From positions 1 through 64,000 of the forward strand of contig LRSR01004885.1 of assembly GCA_001579985.1 (NCBI GenBank): DNA of 64,000 nt, written 5' to 3'. Positions 1-12,183 of the stretch are shown here, in pieces. A model generated the notes under the pieces. The model saw only the letters and a program-made list of their open reading frames with translations, was not told where the DNA came from and did not search any database. The DNA is from Hypsibius dujardini. Taxonomy: Eukaryota > Tardigrada > Eutardigrada > Parachela > Hypsibiidae. Each line of letters begins with the position of its first letter. The stretch's first letter is position 1. The position numbers were made by a program, and so were the translations under genes.

Positions 1-199
1 CTCTGGCGTGCAAAAACAAACCCGAGTTGCAGGCAGCTGTTGCCTGCCTGCATTCGATAGACGCCTTTGCACACACACACACACGACAGTGCAAAATTCG
101 AACTTTCTTCTTCCTCAAAAACAGCAAATTCGCCCCCCCCCCAAATTTGCCCTTATCCCGAATGCTGCGTATTTGACACTGGATTACAGACATCGTTCA

Positions 200-449
200 T
201 CACGATCGGGGAGTGGGGATTGGTGTTTTGCTAGGGAGTGGAGGATATTTTGTCGCCAAAACGGATCCTCTAACCAGGTCGTCCTCAGTGTCAGGTAGCA
301 GTTGTAGTAGCTCCATTGCTGCAGTGAAACGAGGAGGCAGCCACCACCACCAGCATTGCCATTTGGAATCAGCATCCGCCGCCACCACCATTTCGTCGCC
401 AATCATAAAAAAGGCCCGTCTTGCTGCTCCAGAGGACCACGATAACGGC
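200..449 (+). other. possible 5' exon joined to CDC27
   Basis: An open frame runs up to a strong splice donor (CTG followed by GTAAGTCG) after position 449. The frame is rich in Ser and His and contains a basic patch, IIKKARL. Spliced to the acceptor before 1447 it stays in frame with the CDC27 start region, reading through RGAV into MVDSVK. No ATG is visible at its left end; the longest open stretch begins only at a GTG near 213. The exon is therefore either 5' untranslated sequence that happens to be open, or part of an N-terminal extension whose start lies outside the window. The family normally starts close to the ATG at 1459, so I prefer the untranslated reading. Confidence 0.3.
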
Positions 450-1458
450 CTGGTAAGTCGCAAGTCAAGTGAAGAAGACCCTCACGTTTTTGGTTGTATA
501 ATCATCTGCGTCATCTTGCATAAGGGCATCTTTTTTTGCCCCCTCCTGCATTTTCTTTTTCGTTATTGGGTGGAATATAGGAAGGAAAGCTTAATTTCAT
601 TGGCAGTGCAAAGGAAGAATGCGATTGAGATTGGTAGAAATTGCGACTTTGTGGCTAGAACGGAGAAAACTGTGGAAGGCTGCGTTTATCCCTGAATCAT
701 TCAATCAAACGCTTGTGGACATGCACAGAGCTGGTCTACTTCGTCTTGGGGTTTCTTCAGCTTCCCATAGTTTTTTCACGAGTTTAGATTTGTTTTGACG
801 TGCAGTTCTTGTGCGATTAAGTTTTTCATCAAAACAGTGAGGTTGCTGTAAGTGACTTCGATTTAGGTCCACCCTCAAACATTGGAAATTGTTCAGACTG
901 TCAGACTGTCAGACAACCAGACTTTTGGTTGACAGTCTTGGTCTTTTGACTAATCAGTCAAGCAAGCCCTGGCTGAAATATACAGCGCAACCCTACATCC
1001 TTAATTGTTTTTCTTAGTTTCTGCAGCGGTTTGGTTTATTGTTTCACATCTGGTTTGAATGTGAACTATTTGACCGCTAAATTTTGGAGTTGGATGGATT
1101 AAATTTTGGTTATTTTTTCTTCAAAAACGAAAAAGAATTATTGGGAATAATTCATGTTGCCTCTAATGAATCAGTGGAGCCCATCCTGATGTGCAACGTG
1201 TGTCGGCCTACCCTGCGACAATCCTAGTTTGTTTTCGACATGTCAGTGGGGTAGCAATCATTTTAAACAAAATAGGAATCGACTTCTGAATGGATGAATA
1301 GAATAGGTTTTGTAGTTGTAGAAGTTTGTAGTGTCCACAATTATTCAGCAGGGATTTTTTATTGCGAGTCAATCAACCAATCTAGTGAAGCAATGTTCTC
1401 ACAACTTTGACGAATTCAATAATATCGATTTATTTTTCCATTGCAGCGGGGCGCCGTA

Positions 1459-4400
1459 ATGGTGGACTCTGTGAAAACGGCCATCTGGAATGCCTTGAAT
1501 CACTACGCATTTGAGGACGCGGTGTTTGCGGCGGAGCGGTTGTACGCGGAGGTGGCCAATGAGGAGACAGCCTTCCTGCTGGCGACCAGCCTCTACCGCG
1601 CCGGCCAGAAACATCGGGCACTGGAGGTGCTGAGTAGCTACCGTACCGACACGCAAGCCAGTTCCGGTAAGGGACTTTTCGAATTTTCTGCTTACAAACT
1701 GTCCAAACAACGCAGACAATGAATACAGGCTGGTGTAGGCAGTCAGTTAAGATAATTACCTGCTGACACTGACGGACAGACATATTCGAAGACCGACAGT
1801 AAGACGGAGAGATCTGCATTCATACAACCAGTTATGTAGACATCTAGCCAATCACACACTAGCAAACAGGCACACAGAATTCATAAGGATACTATCAGAT
1901 GAACAGTTATTAAGGCAACTAGACCAGGATATTAGACGAACAAATATGTAAACTAAAGCAAGAAAGGTGCATCGACCAAGAAATAGACATACGGTCAATC
2001 GGTTGACAGACCAGGCAAACTGGAGACTGCTGTTTGGTGTTTGACAGTATTAATAAGTGTCTGCTTTATCCAGAGATCCGCTACTTAATCGGGAGGATAT
2101 GCTACGACCTGGAGCAGTATCCGAAGGCCGAAGTTGCACTGGCTAACAACCTGCAGTTTGAGGTGCCGTACGGCCCGGAGGACGTGGAGAATTTGTACAA
2201 GCAGAACACCTGCAGTTATGCCCTTCAACTTCTGGGTAACATCCAACATAAATCACACAGGTAAGGACCTCACGTTTAAAAAGTCATTGTGTTACCTGCT
2301 CTTGTGTTTATTTATATGTACCTGTCTGTCTGTCTGTCTGGCCTTGAATCTTCATACCTGTTTTGATTTGTTTCTAGAATTAACTTTGCGTTTAAGATCC
2401 GTTATCTTCACTGACGTTACCGTTTTTTGTGTGCTATTCCAGGAAGGAAATGGCGGCGGCATCATTGAAACGTGCTGTGTCCCTGAACCCCTTCCAGTGG
2501 AGCAGTTTCGAGACTGTTTGTCGCATGAAGGAGGACATTACCGCCAAAGATGTCTTTTTCCGGTCCGTCTCGAAAGTCAGCCAGTTTGAACCGGCGGAAG
2601 AGTACGGTGCGGCTTCGGGGGCTACAGCCCTGGGTCTTTCGATTTTGGACTTGACTAGCAGCAGACGGGACGAGGATGAAGAGATGCCGTTGAACATGTC
2701 CCTGACAGTGGTGCAGCCGCTGCCGTCGGCGTTCGTTAAAGCGACTAGCCGGGTCGTGGTTCGCAGTGACAAGTGCAACGTCTCCGGTTCCGGTAAGTAG
2801 CTGATTCGCAGACAGACATCGACAGACAGATAGACAGACGGAGATACAACGAAACAAGCAGACAGACAAGCCGGCAAAGACTGACAAACAGGCAGAATGA
2901 CAGAGAGACAGACATAGACTGATATAGGCAGATGAGACATGAGACGGGCGGAAAGAGAAAGACAGACAGGTAGGGTGCTACGTACAATAAACAGGCAAGC
3001 GGACAAGACTGCCGACAACTGTATTTACAACCTGATCTTACATATATCTTAATTCACAGGCTCAGGAAGGACTTCGATGGGAAGAATCGCCGAGGAAGCC
3101 ATGTCACCCCACACTTACTCTCCACAAATCCTTTTACCACCCTGCATTTCCACACCGCGCACTCCACAGTCCTCGCATTCACAGTTGAACCTTTCCCAGG
3201 ACAGTTTGATGAACCGCAACTCCCTCGTCAACCCGCCGAAGAAAAAGCCGCCCTTCCCGTTCCGGTATGTACTGCATTTCTATGTAGTCTCAGTTTACAT
3301 TACATAAGAAGACGGTATTCACTACTGTACTGCCGCGTTAGCTTCGCGCACTGCAAGAGCATTACTTCGTTATCCTAGCCCGCAGTGCACGTAAGCTCAT
3401 GCGCGGATCTATAGGTCTAAGTTTACGGTGGGTCTACTTCTACTGCGCGAAGCTAACGCGATAATACAGTGTTAAAATTGAATTGTTAATTCACCAGAAT
3501 CCCAAAAACAGGTCTCAAACGATTCTCACCAACCGACCTCAAATGAAATTGGAAATCTGAGGTCGAAGACGTTAAATGCATTATTTATTGATTTTTTAAT
3601 AAATCTCTTGAAGAACGATTGCGTAACAATTGGAGAGTTACTATTTAGTTGTGATTTAATCTGGTTCTTCTTCTTGTTTGCCAAAAACAGTTTGTCGAGT
3701 GCTAATTCGTCGACCGCGCACGAGTCCTCGGTGCTGCGTTCACGTCGGCAGACCAGCGAGACGACGTCCATCTCCTCGTCCGGTCGGACCTCCTCGCCGC
3801 AACAGCTGCAACCGACGTTACGCAGGAGCGCTCGTCTGCAGACCTCCGCGGTTAAGGAGAACAAGACAGTGCTGAATAATAAGAAACGCAGTGATTTCGA
3901 TGGGGCCAGTGATATCAAGCCAGTGCGCAAGGATCGGCTGGGGGGAAACAGTCACAATATCAAGTCGGAGAACCTCTGTGACAAATTAGAAACTTGTAAG
4001 TCAACCAGGTGGACAGACAAGCCCACCAGACTGGAAGATTATTATATAGTTCGACCTCCAAATCATCTCATCGTATAGACAATGATAGTCTAATTGGTGT
4101 CGATGAAACTTATTTCGAGGTAGTCCAACCAGCAAGTACTAGTAAACAAGCAATAGAACTGGAACTGGTTGATGTCCAATTGGTTTTATCCTTTTTTCCA
4201 TATGGTTTACTCTATTTTTAGACCCTGCGAAAAAGTCAGTCATCGAAGAAACCGGCAGGAAATCGACAGACTTGGCGAGAAAGCGAAAGGTAGAGCCCAG
4301 TCTGATTCTTCTACCCCCTTCGATTAGTTCGGAGAGTCGGACACAACCACCGACTCTTTCGGAAAGCACCCTCACCGAACAGGAGCGTTTCACATCCCTA

Positions 4401-6712
4401 GTGATGCATTCGTACTGCCGATTTGGTAAGCTATCTGTTTTTCTCTTTGTCTTCTTTCGGGTCGATTCATTTGTCTATGTCATTCAGTCAGATTGTCTAT
4501 AAATCTGCATGTTTTGTCCGGATGTATGGGTTTTTATGGGTCCGTGTCTCTGTTGTCCATTAACTTGTGTGTCTGTCGACGTGTCATTATTAGTTGTCTG
4601 GCTTGCTTCTATGTATCTGCTCGTGCTTGCCTGCCTGCCTGCCCGTTTGTCTAGCTGGCTTCTGCCTATTTGTCTGTTTGTCTGTATTGCTAACTGACTT
4701 GACTTGACTTCCTGAGCTGCAGGTTATCCGTTCATATGCCTGATTAAACGCTTTATAGTATAAATGTATGCCTGATATGTATGCCCGTTTTTCTTTGTTT
4801 ATTCATCTTCGGAAAATAGCAATCACGTGATGACTCATGATTTCGCAGGCGAAGTAGTCCAACTGCTCCACCGTTTTGACATCCCCGCTGCGAAGGAGAA
4901 ACTCGATTGCATCACTCCTGAGCAACGCGATGCACCATTCTACTGGTACCTCAAGGGCCGGCTTTACTTTGAGATGCTCGAGTACCCAGAAGCGGTGGTG
5001 GCGTTTGAGGAAATGCGACGCAAGGATCCCTGCTATATCCAGGGTGTGGAGTACTACAGTGTGGCGCTGTGGCATCTCCAGCGGGAGAAGGACCTCGCGG
5101 TGCTGGCGAAATATCTCATTGAGAATCATCGGGACTTGCCGGAAACCTATATCGTTTATGGGAACGTTTTCAGGTAAGATGTGAAGGATGGATGGAGTGG
5201 GATCTGGTGATCGGGATGGGATGCTGAAACTGACAAGCAGAAAGACAAACAACAGACAGACAGATAGATAGATAAGCAGGCATACAGATAGAAAAACAGA
5301 CAAACAGGCAGATTTACATACGCGCAGATACTCAGACAGGCTTTGACAGAGAGACAGACAAGCTCTCAGGCAGACAAAGACAGGCAACCAGCCAGACAAA
5401 TATCAACCGTTCTTTCCTCACCTCCTTGACAGTGTCCAACGGGAACACGAATACGCCATCAAAATGTTTCGTCGTGCCCTCCAACTCAACCCTCATCACC
5501 CCTACGCCCTAACCATGATCGGCCACGAGTACACCGCGATGGATGAGCGCGACAAGGCCGCCCAGTGCTTCCGCCTGGCGATCCACGCCGACCCCGCCCA
5601 CTATAACGGCTGGTACGGCCTGGGAATGATCGAGTATAAGAAGGAAAACTACCCGGGCGCGATGGCCAACTTCAAGAAGGCCCTTGAAATTTACCCCACC
5701 AATCCCATCATCCTCGTACAGTTGGGCGTGGCACAGCATGCGCTCAAGCTGACGGCGGAAGCGCTAAGGACGCTCACCTCCGCCGTGGTCAGCTTCCCGC
5801 GCAATCCGCTGTGCCGGTTTCAGCGGGCGAGTCTGCTCTACTCGTTGGGTCATCTGGAGGAGGCATTGAAGGAATTGGAGGTTTTGAAGGACCTCGCGCC
5901 GAAAGAGTCGCTAGTCTACTTCCTCATGGGGAAGGTGTGTCCTTGTATTTCTACATGCGCTCTTGATTGGCTGATTGGTTGTTGTCGAGCGGTCTAGAAC
6001 ATGCCTCGCAACCGAGGATTCGGTTGATTAATTCACTGGCGCCTTCCGGTGAAGTGTGTTTTTTTAATGATTTTGATTCTGTTTCTTTGTGTATGTTTAG
6101 GTGAGCAAGCGGACAGACAAGACGCACCAGGCCTTGATGTACTTCTCTAAAGCCATGGATTTGGATCCGAAAGGTAGGACCTACGAGCACATCTATTGGT
6201 CGAACCGCAGGACAAGAAGCGGCGACCATACTGACTTTCGGTAGACAGGCGCTTGAGCCAGGCTACTTAATGACCTGTATATATGCTGACAAACTCTCAG
6301 GCAGACAGTCAGACAGACAGTACGACCAATAGATTGATAGATCGATTGATGGTTGTTCAGGCAGACAGACAGACAAGCTGACCAATAGATGGATAGATTC
6401 AGGCAAGTAGCTTGATAGACAGCATGACAGGCAGACCGACAGACAGACCGATCTATAGATAGATAAACAGACGACAGGCAGACAGATAGGTAGACGGAGA
6501 GATCTTTTCGGATAGGCAGTCATTCTTAAGTGGCTTCAGATTGATAAAATGACTGCATCTGTTCACTCCGAGAGTTGTTTTCAGGTACCAACAACCAAAT
6601 CAAGGAGGCCTTCAACAAGCTCTACGGCGGCATGGAGGATGACGTCGTACCGCAGCGCGCCGCCTCTGGCACGACCTGCTCTCGCGACTCCCAGGCCTCA
6701 TCAATCTTGTGA
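1459..6712 (+). CDS. CDC27: Anaphase-promoting complex subunit 3 (APC3/CDC27 homologue)
   Basis: This is a TPR scaffold subunit of the APC/C ubiquitin ligase. In the known family, CDC27 homodimers bind the IR tails of the CDC20/CDH1 activators and of APC10. Ten exons splice cleanly: 1459-1666, 2074-2260, 2443-2792, 3060-3264, 3691-3995, 4222-4425, 4849-5173, 5433-5934, 6101-6173 and 6585-6712. They give 828 residues, close to the human length. The N-terminal TPR block opens with IWNALNHYAFEDAVFAAERL, almost matching human ALNHYAYRDAVFLAERL. Residues about 190-480 are a Ser/Pro/Lys-rich linker. The C-terminal TPR superhelix (about 487-790) contains GWYGLGMIEYKKENYPGAM and the highly conserved APKESLVYFLMGK. 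The acidic tail after the last TPR is shorter than in vertebrates. I chose the ATG at 1459 because it sits where the family starts. Introns contain CAGA microsatellites and one small inverted-repeat transposon. Confidence 0.96.
2818..2985. repeat. degenerate CAGA-rich microsatellite, CDC27 intron 3
   Basis: Loose repeats of CAGACAGA and CAGGCAGA fill most of this intron. They create long spurious reading frames on the opposite strand rich in S-V-C-L. Similar tracts occur in CDC27 introns at about 5222-5400 and 6295-6510. Confidence 0.85.
3325..3469. mobile_element. short inverted-repeat element (MITE) in CDC27 intron 4
   Basis: About 145 bases bounded by inverted ends of roughly 27 bases. 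The left end reads CTGTACTGCCGCGTTAGCTT and the right end is its near-perfect complement. TA precedes the left end and TG follows the right, consistent with an eroded TA target duplication of the Tc1/mariner type. There is no coding capacity. It shares the CTGTA start with the elements at 7668 and 8851. Confidence 0.75.
5222..5400. repeat. degenerate CAGA-rich microsatellite, CDC27 intron 7
   Basis: Intronic repeat of CAGACAGA units mixed with GATA units, between the exons ending at 5173 and starting at 5433. No gene is seen in it. Confidence 0.8.
6295..6510. repeat. degenerate CAGACAGA microsatellite, CDC27 last intron
   Basis: Intronic CAGACAGA and GATAGATA tract before the last CDC27 exon. 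It is the source of spurious Cys/Leu/Ser-rich reading frames on the minus strand. Confidence 0.8.
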
Positions 6713-6975
6713 TTTTGTTTGTCTACGTTCGTGTGTGCGTTGATATTTGGACGTCGAAAGTTGGAGCAGAGAGGAAACGTTTTGACACGTCCTTCTTCCA
6801 CGATAAGGATGATCGCGCACCGGATGGTGTACTGGATGGATGATGTCCTCTTCTTTTGTCCAATTTACCCGCTTCCCTGTCAACAATAACCTTACTCACA
6901 CACACACACCTCTAATCTACACATATTCAAGTGTATCGTCACCTGTGCTCGTACGTTATTTGGCTGAAGAAGAGG

Positions 6976-6981
6976 AATAAA
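6976..6981 (+). other. poly(A) signal of CDC27
   Basis: AATAAA lies about 265 bases after the CDC27 stop codon, and no competing gene lies between. This is the likely cleavage signal of the CDC27 transcript. Confidence 0.5.
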
Positions 6982-7483
6982 CCACAAGAGCTTTCTGCGT
7001 TCCCGTGTTCCCAACTGTCTGGAGGATCGGGATGGGATGAAAAATATCCGTGTAAAAAGCGAAATTGTGTCTGATTGCTTTGCTCCGTTTTCGTTTTGAG
7101 TTCTCTCCTTTCTCTGCGTCTGAAGACGGTGGATGTCTGCTGATATGGAATGGCAGGGCGACGGGCGAGAGAGGTGTGTCTTGTCTTTTTTTCACGGTCA
7201 TCCGGCCGACCATTTATCAATCACACCATTTTTACACTCGCTCGCTCGCTTATATTGGATGTTATATAGTTGGTTACTGTGTGTCTGTGAATGAATAATT
7301 GTCTCTATACGAGTAGTCGAAATACTGACTGGGTGGTTTTGTGTTCTTTTTTTGGTCAACCAAGTGTGAGGTATGTACCAGAGTCTTTGAAGTTGTTTTT
7401 TGTCGGTGTCGCTCTTCCATGGCGGGTTTATTCTTCATCATCCTCTCTCACTATATCAAGAAAATAACAAATACTACTTGTTT

Positions 7484-8540
7484 GTACGGCGCCCCGACAT
7501 TTGGCATCCCCACAAATGGTATCGGATGACATTTCGTACATTGACGTAACGTATGACGACATAGAGAAACTAGTGCCATTTTGCTTTTAATGGACACGCG
7601 GTACGTCGACGTATGGTATGCTGATTAATTGTGCGGGCCGGCAATCGGTCCTTCAGCGAAAGTGTTACTGTAGAGTCCCGACCCATCTGTGGTACTTTTT
7701 TGGACCCCCCAGTAAATCAGACCCGGTGGCCAAAACAACTGTTACGCTTCAATCGATCAATCAAATTTGAACGGCGAAAGCGATCAAGGGTCTTTTTCTT
7801 TCTTCTTCGGTGAAGCGATTACGACGGCCCATGTTTTTTAAATGTTGTAGAAAAAGCAAAAAAACGAGCACGAATCAATGATCGACCGCAGAAAGGAAGG
7901 ATGAAAAGTGCTACTGTAAACTGCTTACGCAATCAATCAATCGACACTCGCAGTCTTGTGGTGCGCACATCTTTGCAATCAATCAAAACGGTCGCTTTTT
8001 ACTGTGTGATGACGTAGGCACCACCGACGGGTCGGGACTCTACAGTATTGTCTTACAGGGACGTGGATGAAGAATGTTACGGGGAATCCAGAAATTTTGA
8101 TGCATTCCAAAGTATTCAGCCGACTGCATCGTTGGCTGGCAGCCTATCAGCAGACGTGGCTTTTTTTCGTTCGCTTCGCGTAGGAGGTCCCTGGCCTCGC
8201 TTCGCTCGGCCGTGGGTACGAAGATAAATGAAGTACTGAAAGCAATCGTAATGAGACCATGCTGTCAGATGGTTGAGTGTTGAGATGGTTCTGTGCACAC
8301 GCTTCTCGCGACCACCCTTTTCGGTGATTGGAAAACTATTAGTATTAGTACATTATGTTGGCAAAAGTGGTAATTGTCGGTAAACCAAATGTCGCTAAGA
8401 ACGAAATGTGCCTCTATACGTATTTTCGGGGTACGATCTGTCGCCAAACCATTTGTCAACTCATACAAAATGTCGGCCTGTACTATATGTCCGATTACCA
8501 AAATTCAGCATACCAAATGTCGGTGTACAGTACAATACAT
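7484..8540. mobile_element. outer degenerate inverted-repeat element, interrupted by a younger one
   Basis: The left side reads GTACGGCGCCCCGACATTTGG and the far right side carries the mirrored CCAAATGTCGGTGTACAG. CCAAATGTCG-like copies are scattered through the right half at about 8386, 8440, 8470 and 8515. The element at 7668-8045 lies inside, so this one is older. Exact ends are uncertain. Confidence 0.45.
7668..8045. mobile_element. TA-flanked inverted-repeat element (MITE, Tc1/mariner-like ends)
   Basis: The left end CTGTAGAGTCCCGACCCATC is mirrored at the right end as GGGTCGGGACTCTACAG. A TA dinucleotide lies directly outside each end (7666-7667 and 8046-8047), the target duplication expected for the Tc1/mariner superfamily. 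Length is 378 bases with no open frame for a transposase, so it is non-autonomous. Confidence 0.82.
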
Positions 8541-8850
8541 CGCGGCACGGCATGTACAGTATCAACTCAACAATAATCGAGCCATGGGAGGGGCGACTGG
8601 GTTGCCTGTCTATCTGCGCGTCTGTGTCCGTCTCCGTGTCTTTAGCGGTCTGTCTGTATGTCTGCTTTTGTCTCCGTCTGTCTGTTTGCCGGTTTGTCTC
8701 TGTCCATCTGCCTGTCTGTCTACAGTCTGTACTGTACTTGATACACTTTTAAAATCCATCTGGCTGTTTCGCTTATCTGGTGGTATGTCTTTTTGTTCTT
8801 TTGCCTATCTTTTTCTGTCTGCCTGACGGTCTGTAGCCAGAGTACTAGTA

Positions 8851-9045
8851 CTGTATTACCTCGATAGATAGCGACAGCGCATGGGTCACGTGACGTAATG
8901 GTTGCCCGCCGTACACGTAAAAACCACCACAAGAAAGCTGTGTGTATGGCAAGCGAGGTAGAGGCAGGGCACACGCTAACGAGTTGGGGGACCAATTTAG
9001 CGTCATACAGCTCGTACGCTGTCGCTATCTATCGAGGAATTACAG
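8851..9045. mobile_element. short inverted-repeat element (MITE)
   Basis: About 195 bases. The left end CTGTATTACCTCGATAGATA, continuing GCGACAGCG, is mirrored at the right as CGCTGTCGCTATCTATCGAG followed by GAATTACAG. TA lies outside the left end and TG outside the right. It is non-coding and shares the CTGTA terminus with two other elements in the window. Confidence 0.78.
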
Positions 9046-9147
9046 TGCTCAAATTAGCAAAGAAAAATCCATCATGCAGTGTACCGAAAAGCCGATTATG
9101 AAAGTCAGACCAAAGACAAAAGGAAAAAATGTGAATAATATAAAAAA

Positions 9148-12100
9148 TCACATATGACGTCGTTTATAAATTCCAAATAGCTGACGTGCAGCAAAAGCAA
9201 CAGTCGAAGCAAATGAAACGCCGGTCAGTTGATCCATCCAGTTGTCCCGACGGAGCATGAGGGATGAGCGGTCGGAGATAAGATCGTCCAGGGGAGCTGC
9301 CAGTTGTTCCTCACCCGGAGCGGCAAGCGACAGGCTAAAGTCTGTCAGAAGAGTCAGTTGCGAAAAGGTGTGGAGGTAGTCACCTCTCTGCGTTAGGACA
9401 TCGCTGAGCACGAGGCATGTACCCACGTACCATCTGTAAGCAGAAGAAAACAACCCTTATATTCCACGATAATTAAATCAAATGTCTTCGCTAAACAGAC
9501 ACATAAACCTTTGCAATCAGAGCGCAGGCGCTAAGGCAGGCAGGCAGGCAGGCAGGCAGGCAAACAGCCAGCCAGACAAACAGAAAGAATGAGACCGATA
9601 GGCAAATAGACAGACCGATTGAACACCAGACAGACTGGCAGACATCCGTCAAAACATGTATACAGATAGAAAAACGGCACACAGGCAGGCAGAGAATCAG
9701 ACCCAACAAACTTCTTACAAGCCTGGTGAAAGCTCTACTACGAAGGGTTCGACCGCAAGTAGCAGGGAGTTCTGCAGTTGCGGTGCAGATCTGGCGAGGT
9801 TGATGGTGGCTGTCGCAGCGGCCAAGGCATTCTTGAAACCGATCTGTTGTTTATGACCAGGTGCGGTTCCAGACCGTGTATAAATGTGTATGCTTTTGTA
9901 GAAGCCTTCAGCACCGGACTTGAGAGCGTCAAGCAAGTTTGTCTCGTTGCCGATATAAAACAGCGTCAGCTCCCCCGCTAATGGGAGTTCTCCACCTAAG
10001 CGAACACATTTGTAGATGGATTTCAACAACTAGGCAAATACGTAAGAAAATCACGATTGAGACAAACAAACGAAACAGACATATAAGCAAACAGACAGAG
10101 TGACGACAGACATAAACACAAAAGAAGACACAAAACACATGTGAAAGAGAGATAAACAGACAAAACAGACAGACACATAGACAAGCAGGCAGGCAGACAA
10201 ACAGACAAAAGGACAAGAGGACTTTCGTACCACCACCCGAAGCGCTCGCTCCAGCAAACTGTTTCATTTGAGGATCCAGAGTGTTCATCAAACTGAAAGC
10301 CGTGCTCTGCAACCATCAAACAGAGAATTGGCTCTTATAGAATTTTGCATAAAGTAACGAGAAAGGTGAGTGTAAATCCCTTACCTTCGCTTTTTCCGTG
10401 ACGTTTTTCAACGCGTCAAACGACGACTGCATCCACCAAGAGCGATTACCAGAGTGCGACATATCGCCGGGGCCACTCTGACCAGCATAGTGCGGTGGCG
10501 ACATTCCCCCGACGTATGCATGACCGCCATATCCTCCCGACAACGATGTGGTGTCAAAGGAGACCGATCCAGCCATTTGATACGGAGGCTGACCGTATGG
10601 TGGTGGTGGCGCACCACTTCCGGTATATAAAGATTGACTGCAAGGAATACAAAAACATATCACATGTATCTATAAAGAATCACAGATGGTAAAAATGGAC
10701 AATCAGTCAGTCAGACAGAGAGCAAGCCACCCAGACAAACATATAAACAGACAGGCAGAGAGACAGAGAGACAGAGACAAATAAACAGACAGACAGACAG
10801 ACCAACAGAAAGATAGACCAGTCATTCGTCAGACAGATCCATTGCCAGGCAAAAAAACAATACCTCAGCTCAGACTGTATGTGTGTGCCGGAGGACGCCG
10901 GATTGAGGTTGGGGCCAGGCAATGTCTGTGTCGTGGTTGCCGGGAGAGACATCATCGCAACAGGTGGCGGGGCAACAGCGGCGCGCGGCGGCCCAAACGT
11001 GGGGGGAAAGGGTGAAAGTGTCTGGTTTTGCGGCTGCCATTGGGGCTCCAAAGTGGGCAAGGGTTGGAATGCGGAGAAGGAGGGCAAATGGCCAGCCGCA
11101 GCTTGACTGGAAAAGGGATTGACCCCGCCAGTAACACCCGTTGCACTGGGGAAGGCCGGTGGTGGACCGATAGGATTTCGCGGCTGAAAAGAAGCTGCTG
11201 TCGATGGGGGAGTTGCAAAAGTGGAAGCTGATAATGGTGGTGGTGGTGGTGATGTCAGGAGGGGAAGCTTCTTCTGTTGAAGAGGAGGGAGCTGCGACAT
11301 CAAATTCGACCCGAAAATCTCCTACAAATAATACCAATAAAATATGTGCATCAATAAAATGAAGAAGTGGAACTTTAATAGCTCTCTAATAATGACTCTA
11401 CGTCATGTAAAGTGCGACGTTTTACTACAACGACGCTTGCGGAACCTCACTAAAAGCACATAAAAAAAAGATATTCTGATATTTGCATAAATCAAATTTT
11501 TTCTTACATTTATAATTTTTTTTTCTCGTAAATTTGATATTTGGACTGCAATTAAAAAGAATAGAAATTTTGCTCTATTTGTAAATACATTTTTCGGAAA
11601 ATTTGACATTTAACTGCACTTTTTAAAAAAAACTAACAAAATTAGTCGGATATTTAGAAACTTCGTGATCTAAAACAAATCTGGCGAAGAGCAGTTTGAC
11701 AGCTAACAGCGTTTATCAGCAATTGCAATACAATACCTGCAAGTCAGGGGCGCCTCCAGCAGCTGTCCCTTGCCTGGACGGACTGATCGAGCTCGACTTT
11801 AAAACATTCGAAATATCCGTCAACGTGTCCGAAGCTGACACGGTCGGTGGAGCGTGATGTGGGATCGACGGCGGTGCGGTGGGCGTGAAATTGGGCGGTG
11901 GACCCCCAGGGGATCGCCCCGAGGAGGCGGGACCTCCGGATAAACCCGGGGGATACGCGTAGGACGGCTTCTGTCCGGTGGGCAACGCACTGGCGAGGGA
12001 TCCCGGCGGAGCGTACACTGGCGTGGATGAGGAGGAAACGCTCGAGGAGGTGGAGGAAGTGAGGGAGGAGGGGATGGATGTTCCGGGGGGAAGGAGTGGA

Positions 12101-12183
12101 GGAGAGCTTTTTTTGGCGTCTGAAACGAAGTCGTAGGCCGCTTCGCCGTTCGAATCGTTATTGCCCACTTCTTGCATCATCAT
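9148..12183 (-). CDS. PRRC1: PRRC1 homologue (proline-rich and coiled-coil-containing protein 1)
   Basis: In mammals PRRC1 is a cytosolic, Golgi/ER-exit-site-associated protein. It has a proline-rich disordered N-terminus and a C-terminal domain related to inosine/xanthosine triphosphatases, and has been linked to regulation of PKA. Six exons on the minus strand, in order of transcription: 12183-11737, 11321-10864, 10637-10385, 10306-10231, 9995-9719 and 9433-9148, giving 598 residues. The first 350 or so residues are Pro/Ser/Gly/Thr-rich. The conserved part starts near residue 385. NTLDPQMKQF matches human TTLDPGMAPY. VEPFVVELSPGLWYVGTCLV matches [20 protein letters not shown]. The end RDNWMDQLTGVSF, then AARQLFGIYKRR, matches TDWHMAFTGMS, then AARAIAGMYKQR. 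All junctions are phase-consistent. I started at the first of three consecutive ATGs (MMMQ); a further 5' exon cannot be excluded. Confidence 0.9.
9536..9690. repeat. CAGG/CAGA microsatellite, PRRC1 last intron
   Basis: It starts with about seven tandem GGCA units and continues with degenerate CAGA units between two PRRC1 exons. Confidence 0.8.
10050..10215. repeat. CAGA-rich microsatellite, PRRC1 intron
   Basis: Degenerate CAGACAAA/CAGA units between the exons ending at 9995 and starting at 10231. A similar tract lies at about 10705-10830 in the neighbouring intron. Confidence 0.78.

Larger units (their letters stand above)
6713..9147. other. convergent intergenic region with nested inverted-repeat elements
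   Basis: CDC27 (+) and PRRC1 (-) both end into this 2.4 kb stretch. I find no convincing exon. It holds an outer inverted pair built on the motif CCGACATTTGG (about 7484-8540), a TA-flanked element inside that pair (7668-8045), a TCTG microsatellite (about 8610-8720) and a second small inverted-repeat element (8851-9045). Confidence 0.7.

Noticed and set aside
3608-4078. Continuous frame crossing the end of CDC27 exon 5
   Set aside because: Only 3691-3995 is exon. The flanking parts are intron, as shown by the donor GTAAGTC and the continuation into the exon at 4222.
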